The notes under the pieces: generated by a model
Seen by the model: the letters and a program-made list of their open reading frames with translations, nothing else
Told to the model about the DNA's origin: nothing
Databases searched by the model: none
Assembly: GCA_945947715.1 (NCBI GenBank)
Contig: CAMEYZ010000020.1
Coordinates: 1 to 16,681 of the forward strand
Length of the DNA: 16,681 bases
Direction of reading: 5' to 3'
From: an uncultured Clostridia bacterium
GTDB lineage: Bacteria; Bacillota; Clostridia; Oscillospirales; Ruminococcaceae
Shown here: piece by piece, positions 1-6,195 of the stretch
Position numbering within the stretch: position 1 is the stretch's first letter
Layout: each line of letters opens with the position of its first letter
Translations under genes and position numbers: made by a program

Positions 1-30
1 CAGCCGATAAATAGTAAATGATATTAAATA

Positions 31-59
31 AGACAGTCGGTCATTCGGCTGTCTTTTTT
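31..59 (+). terminator. Intrinsic terminator of an upstream off-window gene
   Basis: A 9-bp stem (31-39 pairs with 46-54, one G-T pair) with a 6-nt loop is followed by a run of six T. It sits before the cysK promoter, so it most likely ends a gene lying left of the window. Confidence 0.8.
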
Positions 60-134
60 ATTGTGCGATTTGCATACTATTTGGCGATAATAAAAAAATA
101 ATTTTGGCAGATATACAAAAATATAGATAATCTG

Positions 135-163
135 TTGACAAATACTCCTCATAGGTGTATTAT
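135..163 (+). promoter_or_regulatory. cysK promoter with palindromic operator candidate
   Basis: A perfect -35 (TTGACA, 135-140), a 17-nt spacer and a -10 of TATTAT (158-163) form a strong sigma-A promoter. The spacer holds an imperfect palindrome at 141-161, of the form ATAC-T-CCT-CAT-AGG-T-GTAT, with arms pairing around position 151 and one mismatch pair (146/156). A protein bound there would occlude RNA polymerase. Repression by a cysteine-responsive Rrf2-type regulator (CymR-like) is a plausible inference from the gene controlled; no such regulator lies in the window. Confidence 0.75.
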
Positions 164-229
164 ATAAGTATAGTAATCATATCAATAAACTATGTAATCC
201 ATATACGGAACATTCGGGAGGTAATTAAT

Positions 230-1162
230 ATGTCAAAGGTATATAAAAGCACAACAGAGCTTATCGGTAATACTCCGCTTCTTGAGGCGGTGAATATCGA
301 AAAGGAGCTGGGACTGGAAGCCACAGTTCTTCTTAAGCTGGAATATCTCAATCCCGCAGGAAGCGTTAAGGACAGGATCGCTTATGCAATGATAACCGAC
401 GCTGAGGAAAAGGGTATCCTTAAGAAGGGCTCTGTTATCATCGAGCCTACATCGGGAAATACTGGTATCGGTCTTGCAGCTATTGCAGCTGCCAAGGGCT
501 ATAGAACAATACTTACAATGCCCGAAACAATGAGCGTTGAGAGAAGAAATATACTTAAGGCTTACGGTGCAGAGATAGTCCTCACCGAGGGAGCAAAGGG
601 CATGAAGGGTGCTATTGCCAAGGCGGAGGAGCTTGCTAAGGAGATCGATGGCGGCTTTATCCCCGGACAGTTCAATAACCCCGCAAACCCTGAGATGCAT
701 AAGAAAACCACAGGCCCCGAGATCTGGAACGACACCGACGGAAAGGTGGATTTCTTCGTTGCAGGTGTCGGCACAGGCGGAACTATCACAGGTGTGGGCG
801 AGTATCTTAAATCCCAGAATGCAAATGTCAAGGTGGTAGCAGTTGAGCCTGCGGATTCTCCCGTGCTTTCCGAGGGCAAGGCAGGTCCTCATAAGATACA
901 GGGCATCGGAGCAGGCTTTGTTCCCGATACGCTGAACACAGGCGTGTATGATGAAATAATCCCCGTAAAGAATGAGGATTCCTTCACCACAGCAAAGCTT
1001 GTTGCTAAGAAGGAGGGCGTACTCGTGGGAATTTCCTCCGGTGCGGCACTTCATGCAGCTATTGAGCTTGCAAAGCGTCCCGAAAACAAGGGCAAGACCA
1101 TTGTTGCGCTTCTCCCCGATAGTGGCGACAGATATTATTCCACTCCGCTGTTTGTAGAATAA
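230..1162 (+). CDS. cysK: Cysteine synthase A (O-acetylserine sulfhydrylase)
   Basis: This is a cytosolic PLP enzyme that makes L-cysteine from O-acetylserine and sulfide, the last step of sulfur assimilation. The 310-aa product has the usual family length. The PLP lysine is K47 in NPAGSVKDR. The substrate loop TSGNTG is at 74-79, the PLP phosphate-binding GTGGT at 181-185, the GISSGAA serine that contacts the PLP ring nitrogen at about 270, and the typical PDSGDRYYST tail at the C-terminus. The start at 230 is chosen because GGGAGG (216-221) sits 8 nt upstream. The open frame reaches back to 155, but that lies inside the promoter. The gene is monocistronic, between its own promoter and a strong terminator. 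CysK versus CysM cannot be separated with certainty, but the motifs favour CysK. Confidence 0.97.
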   Translation: MSKVYKSTTELIGNTPLLEAVNIEKELGLEATVLLKLEYLNPAGSVKDRIAYAMITDAEEKGILKKGSVIIEPTSGNTGIGLAAIAAAKGYRTILTMPETMSVERRNILKAYGAEIVLTEGAKGMKGAIAKAEELAKEIDGGFIPGQFNNPANPEMHKKTTGPEIWNDTDGKVDFFVAGVGTGGTITGVGEYLKSQNANVKVVAVEPADSPVLSEGKAGPHKIQGIGAGFVPDTLNTGVYDEIIPVKNEDSFTTAKLVAKKEGVLVGISSGAALHAAIELAKRPENKGKTIVALLPDSGDRYYSTPLFVE

Positions 1163-1184
1163 TAACAGAAATCAGAAAAAAGCT

Positions 1185-1218
1185 AAGGTGCAGAGTCTGA
1201 GGGCTCTGCACCTTTTTT
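1185..1218. terminator. Bidirectional terminator between cysK and DUF1284 gene
   Basis: A perfect 11-bp stem (1185-1195 with 1204-1214) is followed by a T-run on the plus strand. On the minus strand the same hairpin is followed, after a few bases, by a T6 run. It closes both the cysK transcript and the converging bioY-DUF1284 transcript. Confidence 0.92.
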
Positions 1219-1230
1219 GTATCATAATAT

Positions 1231-1602
1231 TTAGTGACAAATACTGTTCCAGCAGCAATCTCCGCATATTTCAGAACGCTTTCCCGCCGAAAGGATATTA
1301 TCGCGGACAAGCTTTTCAAACTCCGAATAGCGGAGAGTATCTCCCTCGTACAGTTCGCACAGTGCAAGTACGCTACTGTCATAGCAGCCCACCTTATCCC
1401 GTGAATCGCAGAGGTGCTCCTTATTGTGGGGGCATTTTCTGCAGATAATGTCCTCGGAGATGGTCAGCGTGATATGTGGGTCCTCCCGTTTCAGCATGTC
1501 GATGATGCTTGTCATATTCTCGGTGAAGGCCTCATCATAGCCCTTCCCCCTGAAAAAGGCTATGCACATTCCATGGTGTGGCCGCAGCTTACAGCTTTGC
1601 AT
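1231..1602 (-). CDS. DUF1284 family cysteine-rich protein
   Basis: This 123-aa protein matches the DUF1284 pattern as I recall it: LRPHHGMC near the N-terminus, FxGKGYxxxFxENM, then IC-x2-C-P, and KVGCYD. It has many cysteines (C54, C57, C65, C73, C82, C113, C116, C117, C122), consistent with binding an iron-sulfur cluster or zinc, though the role is not known. The start ATG (1602) overlaps the 3' end of bioY by 14 nt and has AGGAAA just upstream inside bioY, so translation is likely coupled. It shares the bioY transcript and ends just before the shared bidirectional terminator. A link to biotin metabolism is only suggested by this coupling. Biotin synthase is an Fe-S enzyme, but none is encoded here. 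Confidence 0.85.
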   Translation of the reverse strand: MQSCKLRPHHGMCIAFFRGKGYDEAFTENMTSIIDMLKREDPHITLTISEDIICRKCPHNKEHLCDSRDKVGCYDSSVLALCELYEGDTLRYSEFEKLVRDNILSAGKRSEICGDCCWNSICH

Positions 1603-2164
1603 ATTTTCCTACTCTGTTTGAGATGAGTATAGCAAGTGCAATCTTGATAAGGTCGGGAATGATGAAGGGGAACACACACCAGCCCAGTGCGGTCACAAGT
1701 CCGATAGCGCCGCTGCTCTGAGCGTATACTATCATAAACCATGCAGTCCCGAAGGCATAGCAGAGGATAAGTCCCAGTACCATGGAGATTATCATGGTTA
1801 CGAGGTTCGTGCCAAATTTTGCGGTGATGAGCCAGTAGACAAGTGCGGAGATAAGAAATCCTATGATATATCCGCCCGTGGTTCCGAGAATAACGCCGAA
1901 GCCGCCTGAAAAGCCCGCAAATACGGGGATTCCGATAGCTCCTAAGAGGATGTAGGTAAGTACGGCGAAGAAGCCTCTTTTGCCGCCCAGTATTCCCAGA
2001 GCGCAGAACACTCCGAAGGTCTGGAGGGTAAAGGGAACGGTGGTGGGAATAGATATCCACGAGCATATGGCGATAAGCACGGCAAACATTCCGATGAATG
2101 CCAGCTCCTTAACTGTGAATATGGGCTTTTTTTTGTTGTTTTCAGTAATTGCAGTTTCTGACAT
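1589..2164 (-). CDS. bioY: BioY biotin transporter (ECF S component)
   Basis: This is an integral membrane substrate-binding subunit for biotin uptake through an energy-coupling factor transporter. The 191-aa product has about six hydrophobic segments and family-typical motifs: TTVPFTLQTFGV (41-52), YILLGAIGIPVFAGFSGG (71-88) and GTTGGYIIGF (94-103). The start at 2164 is preferred over the ATG at 2185 because AAAGGAG lies 8 nt before it and nothing resembling a ribosome site precedes the upstream ATG. The EcfA/EcfA'/EcfT partners are not in this window, so it probably uses a shared module encoded elsewhere (group II ECF), or works alone as proposed for some BioY. It is followed by the overlapping DUF1284 gene. 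Confidence 0.95.
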   Translation of the reverse strand: MSETAITENNKKKPIFTVKELAFIGMFAVLIAICSWISIPTTVPFTLQTFGVFCALGILGGKRGFFAVLTYILLGAIGIPVFAGFSGGFGVILGTTGGYIIGFLISALVYWLITAKFGTNLVTMIISMVLGLILCYAFGTAWFMIVYAQSSGAIGLVTALGWCVFPFIIPDLIKIALAILISNRVGKYAKL

Positions 2165-2209
2165 GATAATTTCTCCTTTTTTCATGCATCAAATTTTTAA
2201 TACAACATA

Positions 2210-2237
2210 ATTATACCATAAAAAAATGATTTGTCAA
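2210..2237 (-). promoter_or_regulatory. bioY promoter
   Basis: Read on the minus strand: TTGACA (2237-2232), a 16-nt spacer and a perfect TATAAT (2215-2210). No convincing BirA-type inverted repeat is seen. Two direct copies of ATGTTG (2240-2235 and 2208-2203), 32 nt apart, flank the promoter core and may be chance. Confidence 0.85.
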
Positions 2238-2376
2238 CATTTTGATTTTCATAAAGGTGACAATCTGTTTTTTCTGAAAAACCATGATAAAACGGCGCAG
2301 AAACGCAAATAATACAGATATGGTCTGAAAAGGGTCATTTGTAAATTTTTTTTGAATTTCAAGGAGAAGGGCAGCT

Positions 2377-2730
2377 ATGACAAAGAAAAGAGCAGCACTT
2401 ATCGGAGCAGCATCGGGACTATTAAACGGACTTTTCGGTTCAGGGGGTGGTATCATCGCGGTGCCAATGCTGGAGAAGAGCGGCGAGGAGCCGAAAAAAG
2501 CTCATGCGGAAAGTCTGGCGGTGATACTTCCGCTGTCAGTGGCTTCAGCGGCGGTATATCTGTTTAGAAACGGAGATATCCTGAGTGGACGGGATTTGTG
2601 GATAATTCCCGCAGGCCTCGCAGGAGCGGCGCTTGGAAGTGTATTTATGAAAAAGCTTCCCGTGGCGATATTAAAGAAAATATTCGGGGTGCTGCTGATA
2701 ATATCGGGAGCGAGGATACTTTTCCTATGA
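2377..2730 (+). CDS. Half-length TSUP (TauE/SafE) membrane protein, N-like half
   Basis: This is a membrane protein of the 4-toluene sulfonate/sulfite uptake-export (TauE/SafE) superfamily. It has 117 aa, about half of the usual 240-270 aa, with roughly four hydrophobic segments. The conserved glycine motif is at 14-25 (GLLNGLFGSGGG) followed by IIAVPML. A strong AAGGAG (2361-2366) precedes the ATG. The stop overlaps the next gene's start as ATGA, and the second gene encodes the matching other half. TSUP proteins consist of two homologous halves, so this one probably pairs with its neighbour to form one transporter. The substrate (sulfite, sulfonates or other organic anions) cannot be read from sequence. 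Confidence 0.88.
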   Translation: MTKKRAALIGAASGLLNGLFGSGGGIIAVPMLEKSGEEPKKAHAESLAVILPLSVASAAVYLFRNGDILSGRDLWIIPAGLAGAALGSVFMKKLPVAILKKIFGVLLIISGARILFL

Positions 2731-3116
2731 TATACGCGGCAGCATTTCTGACGGGCTTTCTCTCGTCGCTGGGAGTGGGTGGGGGAGTTATCCTTATTGT
2801 GTATCTGACTGTCATCGCAGGAGTTGACCAGCTGACTGCTCAGGGGATAAACCTGATATTTTTTCTGCCAATAGCTCTGCTGGCGGTGATAATTCACCGG
2901 AAAAACAAGCTGATAGATATAAAAAAACTTATCCCCGCCATGATAGTGGGCAGCATTTTTTCCGTGGCGGGAGCATTTGCTGCGGAGCTTATCGGCGGCG
3001 AGCTGCTGCGGAAGGGGTATGGGATATTTGTTATTATCCTTGGGATAAGGTCTCTGTTTCAAAGAAGCGAAAAAAATTCTCCCTGGGAAAGGACCTTTCC
3101 CAGGGAGAATAAGTAG
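2727..3116 (+). CDS. Half-length TSUP (TauE/SafE) membrane protein, C-like half
   Basis: This 129-aa membrane protein is homologous in layout to its upstream neighbour. Its glycine motif GFLSSLGVGGG is at 10-20, followed by hydrophobic segments around 20-33, 44-57, 69-90 and 98-110. The start is the ATG at 2727 inside the ATGA overlap with the preceding stop, implying coupled translation and 1:1 synthesis. The open frame extends upstream to 2598, but that part overlaps the first gene and has no ribosome site. The hydrophilic tail from about residue 117 is encoded by a long palindrome that serves as terminator for the converging lipoprotein gene, so the C-terminal tail is shaped by RNA structure. 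The two halves are read as a split transporter rather than one frameshifted gene, because each has its own start context and the overlap is clean. Confidence 0.87.
   Translation: MIYAAAFLTGFLSSLGVGGGVILIVYLTVIAGVDQLTAQGINLIFFLPIALLAVIIHRKNKLIDIKKLIPAMIVGSIFSVAGAFAAELIGGELLRKGYGIFVIILGIRSLFQRSEKNSPWERTFPRENK
3071..3110 (-). terminator. Terminator of the lipoprotein gene, inside TSUP coding sequence
   Basis: A 15-bp perfect stem (3096-3110 with 3076-3090) with a 5-nt loop is followed on the minus strand by T6 (3076-3071). It lies 17 nt past the lipoprotein stop codon. It overlaps codons about 117-128 of the opposing TSUP gene. On the plus strand there is no T-run after the stem, so termination there is doubtful. 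Confidence 0.9.
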
Positions 3117-3126
3117 CCATATTTTA

Positions 3127-4518
3127 TCAGTAGTCGATACCCATAACGGTCATGAGGTCTTTTTCGATGTTTTCGCCCATAGCGTCCAGTTCCTCATCGG
3201 TTATATCGAGGAAATCCTTGTCTGCGGAAACTACGGGAATGGGGTCCTTTGCAAATCTCACGCTGACAGAGGTACCGTCCATAAGATCCTCACCCTCGGA
3301 AGAGGTAATGCTGTCAAGAGAAATTGCCGCGCCATTTGAATCGCTTGTCACGGAGCCATTTATGGAAACAGCCTCTTCATCAACATTTGTGAATACCAGT
3401 GAAAGTGCACCTGTATCCTTAACGTATGTAAGGGAGGAATGTGCAGTCTTGACTTCTCCGTCCTTTTCGGTCAGAGAGTATACAGAGTTCCAGACTGTAG
3501 TTCCGTCGGTAGTAGCTCCCTTGAAGAAGTCGGCATTGAAGCTTTCAGAATCGCCGTTTTCGGAGATTTTAAGGTAAAGAGACAGCTTGTCGGATTTTTC
3601 AGGATTTACTCCGAATATCAGCTCGCTGAGGATATCAGCCGTATCATCATCGGAAGTAAAGCTTCCGCGGAGGGTCATGGACATGAGCATGTGAGTCTTG
3701 CTGTTGATATTGAAGTCAAGGGACATTTCCGCATCAAGACTGTCACGGAGCTGCTGTTCAAATTCCGTCCATTCCTCTTCGGTGTAATAATCGGAGTAGC
3801 TTTCTTTGTAAAAGTCTGCCATGATATCGTCGAAGAGAGCGCTGTCTATGGAATAGGTTATAACGTCTGCCTTGACGTCCTCACCGTCAACGGAGATATC
3901 CGATGTCATAGAAGTAACGCCTATGCGGTCGATATAATCGTCATATTTTCCGTTATCGGCGGGATTATCCTTCTCCGTTTTGTTTATCTCGGCCTTTATG
4001 GATTCCACCGCTTCCTTGATACTGTTAATGGTATCCTCATCGAGAGCGTAATCGCTGCCCGAATCGGCGCGGAAAATGGAGTAATCAAGCTTATCCGAGA
4101 AGGTGTCCAGGTCAACGAAGTAAGCATAATCGGAAGTAGGGCCGTTAACCGAAGCGGAAAGCTTCTGCTTGTCGGCAGAAAATCTCATATCAAGAGTGCC
4201 ATTGTCGGAGGACATTGATAATCCGCCCAGCTGATACTCAGTAGAATCGGAGCCTGAGAAATAAATGGAATAGTCCATATCCTTTGAATCCACGGTGATA
4301 TATGCCGCTCCCGACTCCAGAGCGGAGGCTACCTGTGCAGCGATTCCCAGCTCGTCGGGCTTGATGAGAGCCTTAGCGGTGTTCTTTGCCGCCAGAGCTA
4401 CATATTTTCCCGGTTCTTCTTCCATAAGCTTTTTGTAGTTGGTGCAGCCAGTAAGAGAAAGTCCCAAAGCCGCAGCGGTCAACGCTGCCGAAGTCTTTTT
4501 CACTGTTCTGATATTCAT
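3127..4518 (-). CDS. Large lipoprotein of unknown function
   Basis: This 463-aa exported protein has a type II signal: charged start MNIRTVKK, a hydrophobic stretch 11-23 and a lipobox ending LTGC with the lipidated cysteine at C25. The mature part is acidic and rich in Ser, Asp and Glu. It has alternating beta-type segments such as SMTLRGSFTSDD and YSIYFSGSDS, and no transmembrane helix. A protein on the outer face of the membrane, with a substrate-binding or beta-rich fold like other uncharacterised clostridial lipoproteins, is likely. I recognise no catalytic motif and assign no function. AGGAGG lies 7 nt before the ATG. The gene is monocistronic, with its own promoter and terminator. Confidence 0.9.
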   Translation of the reverse strand: MNIRTVKKTSAALTAAALGLSLTGCTNYKKLMEEEPGKYVALAAKNTAKALIKPDELGIAAQVASALESGAAYITVDSKDMDYSIYFSGSDSTEYQLGGLSMSSDNGTLDMRFSADKQKLSASVNGPTSDYAYFVDLDTFSDKLDYSIFRADSGSDYALDEDTINSIKEAVESIKAEINKTEKDNPADNGKYDDYIDRIGVTSMTSDISVDGEDVKADVITYSIDSALFDDIMADFYKESYSDYYTEEEWTEFEQQLRDSLDAEMSLDFNINSKTHMLMSMTLRGSFTSDDDTADILSELIFGVNPEKSDKLSLYLKISENGDSESFNADFFKGATTDGTTVWNSVYSLTEKDGEVKTAHSSLTYVKDTGALSLVFTNVDEEAVSINGSVTSDSNGAAISLDSITSSEGEDLMDGTSVSVRFAKDPIPVVSADKDFLDITDEELDAMGENIEKDLMTVMGIDY

Positions 4519-4551
4519 GCAATAACCTCCTGAATAGTAATTGTCACCACA

Positions 4552-4580
4552 ATGATACTATATATTCACCATTTTGTCAA
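4552..4580 (-). promoter_or_regulatory. Promoter of the lipoprotein gene
   Basis: On the minus strand: TTGACA (4580-4575), a 17-nt spacer and TATCAT (4557-4552), about 33 nt upstream of the ATG. It diverges from the cheC-like promoter at 4656-4684. Confidence 0.85.
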
Positions 4581-4655
4581 GGTGCGTTTTATATTAAATT
4601 AACCGCAGATTCACAGCTTGGTTAGGCATAATTAATAATTATTCCTATTTTGTTG

Positions 4656-4684
4656 TTGACTTTTCGGAGATTTTGTGTTACAAT
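4656..4684 (+). promoter_or_regulatory. Promoter of the CheC-like gene
   Basis: TTGACT (4656-4661), a 17-nt spacer and TACAAT (4679-4684). The start of transcription would fall near 4691. This rules out the longer open frame beginning at 4650 and supports the start at 4722. Confidence 0.85.
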
Positions 4685-4721
4685 AATCCTAAAGTATTCT
4701 GATAAGGAGCAGGAATGTAAA

Positions 4722-5336
4722 ATGGCTCTTGCAAGCTTTAGTGAATTTAATGAAATGCACCTGTCCGTTTTACAGGAGCTGGGAAATATGGGGTCAGGCG
4801 GAGCTGCAACGGCTCTTGCCACGATGCTGAGCACGGCAACAGATATTTCTGTGCCCACTGTCCGCAAGATAGGAAAGCAGGATGCGGTGCGTCTTATCGG
4901 AGCACTGTGCGCAGGCTCTCACCCTCTGCTTATAAAGCTTGGCGGCGATTTCGGAGGATATATCCTTCATCTGCTGCCCTATGCGTATATGGAACGGGTG
5001 GTGCAGACCTACTTCCCCGATATCCCCGTAAAGTCTGCTGCCGATATCAACGAGATGACCGAGTCGGTCATAAATGAGACCGTCAACATAACCTCTGCGG
5101 CCTATGCAAACTCGTTGGCGGAGCTTTCGGGAATGTGCGTGGATATCTCAACTCCCGAACGGGTGACTGACATGGGAGCGGAAATTTTTACAATATATCC
5201 GCCAAATGAGGATACAATATTTTTTGTAAATAATTCAATAGTCATAAAGGACGCGGGCTGTACAGGAAACATGGTGTACTTCCCCGAGCTTAACAGCGTA
5301 TGTGAAATGATGAACAGAATTGGAGTGCCCTGCTGA
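4722..5336 (+). CDS. CheC-like phosphatase family protein
   Basis: This 204-aa protein has the CheC/CheX/FliY fold signature. CheC removes the phosphate from CheY-P in chemotaxis. Both copies of the catalytic E-x2-N motif are visible: E19/N22 in QELGNMGSGGAA and E119/N122 in INETVNITSAAYANSLAELSG. A member with both sites intact should be catalytically competent. The length matches free-standing CheC, without the FliN/SpoA domain of FliY. The start at 4722 is inside the predicted transcript. An SD (AAGGAG, 4704-4709) and a weaker AGGA (4711-4714) precede it, with an ATG-TAA start-stop pair in between. No CheD, CheY or flagellar gene is near, so it may act on another response regulator. Confidence 0.85.
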   Translation: MALASFSEFNEMHLSVLQELGNMGSGGAATALATMLSTATDISVPTVRKIGKQDAVRLIGALCAGSHPLLIKLGGDFGGYILHLLPYAYMERVVQTYFPDIPVKSAADINEMTESVINETVNITSAAYANSLAELSGMCVDISTPERVTDMGAEIFTIYPPNEDTIFFVNNSIVIKDAGCTGNMVYFPELNSVCEMMNRIGVPC

Positions 5337-5357
5337 TATGCGGGCGGCTCCTTTTTT
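5322..5357 (+). terminator. Probable terminator overlapping the CheC-like stop codon
   Basis: GGAG (5322-5325) pairs with CTCC (5348-5351) and GCCC (5327-5330) with GGGC (5342-5345) across a small internal loop, followed by T6 (5352-5357). The stop codon of the CheC-like gene lies in the hairpin loop. The next start is only 22 nt after the T-run, so the next gene depends on readthrough or an internal promoter. Confidence 0.65.
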
Positions 5358-5379
5358 GTGATATGAATAGAATAGAGGA

Positions 5380-6165
5380 ATGAGCTTGTCAAGAATATAC
5401 CCACTTTTTTCGTCCAGCAAAGGAAACTGTACATATATAGGAAATAAGACCGAGGGGATACTTATCGACTGCGGAGTCTCCTACAGCCGCATAAAAAATG
5501 CACTTGCCGACTGCGGCATCGCTGTGGAAAATGCCGTAAAGGCGGTGTTTATCACCCACGGACATTCCGACCATATCAGCGGACTGAAAACTCTTTCGAA
5601 AAAGCTTTCCGTGCCGGTATATGCCCGCAAACAGACCCTTGACAGTCTTATCGGCGAGGGGCATCTGACCGAGGGACTGGAAATGGACGGTGAGATAGCT
5701 CTGGGCAGCTGTACTGTCAGAGCCTTCTCCACCTCCCACGATGTGCCCTCCTGCGGATATCGGATAGATTTTTCCGAGGGGAGCTCCTGTGCAGTATGCA
5801 CTGATCTGGGCTTTGTTTCCGAGGAGGTTGTGAGCAGTCTCAAAGGCTGCAAGGCGGTGCTTATCGAGTCAAATTATGATAACGAGCTGCTGAGCAGCTG
5901 TGATTATCCGGCATATCTGAAAAGCCGTATACGCTCCCGCAGCGGACATCTGTCAAATACGGACTGCGGTGCTCTCTGTGCAGAGCTTATCCCATACGGT
6001 ACCGAAAAATTTATCCTGGGACATCTTTCGCGGGACAGCAATACTCCCGAAAGAGCGCTGTATGTCAATGAACAGCTGCTTACGGAAAAGGGATTCTGTA
6101 AAAATAGGGACTATATAATGACTGCCGCTCTTCCCGACGGACATGGAGAGTTTACGGCGTTCTGA
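5380..6165 (+). CDS. walJ: WalJ/YycJ-type metallo-beta-lactamase fold protein
   Basis: This cytoplasmic MBL-fold hydrolase resembles YycJ/WalJ, a probable 5'-exonuclease linked to replication and cell division control in Firmicutes. The 261-aa product carries SSSKGNCTYI near the N-terminus, LIDCG (28-32), the metal motif THGHSDH (H60, H62, D64, H65), STSHDVPSCGY, CTDLG and a family-typical LGHLSRDSNTP near the C-terminus. The start is uncertain: ATG at 5380 has GAGG only 3-4 nt upstream, while an in-frame TTG at 5386 would have better spacing and gives a product beginning near SRIYPLF. It is followed after 30 nt by the LTA-synthase-like gene, probably in one transcript. walJ normally sits beside walRK in Bacilli; here it does not. 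Confidence 0.85.
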   Translation: MSLSRIYPLFSSSKGNCTYIGNKTEGILIDCGVSYSRIKNALADCGIAVENAVKAVFITHGHSDHISGLKTLSKKLSVPVYARKQTLDSLIGEGHLTEGLEMDGEIALGSCTVRAFSTSHDVPSCGYRIDFSEGSSCAVCTDLGFVSEEVVSSLKGCKAVLIESNYDNELLSSCDYPAYLKSRIRSRSGHLSNTDCGALCAELIPYGTEKFILGHLSRDSNTPERALYVNEQLLTEKGFCKNRDYIMTAALPDGHGEFTAF

Positions 6166-6195
6166 AACAATTATATTCTGAAGGAGATATGATGA

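Noticed and set aside
233..1054. 273-aa minus-strand frame opposite cysK
   Set aside because: cysK is unambiguous and covers the whole stretch; the other frame is Cys/His-rich noise.
2201..2240. Direct ATGTTG repeats around the bioY promoter as a BirA operator
   Set aside because: BirA sites are inverted repeats; these are short direct copies in AT-rich sequence and may be chance.
3439..4218. 259-aa plus-strand open frame inside the lipoprotein gene
   Set aside because: The minus-strand lipoprotein has a signal peptide, ribosome site, promoter and terminator; the opposing frame has none of these.
4650..4721. Upstream extension of the CheC-like frame
   Set aside because: It overlaps the promoter (4656-4684), so it would not be transcribed.
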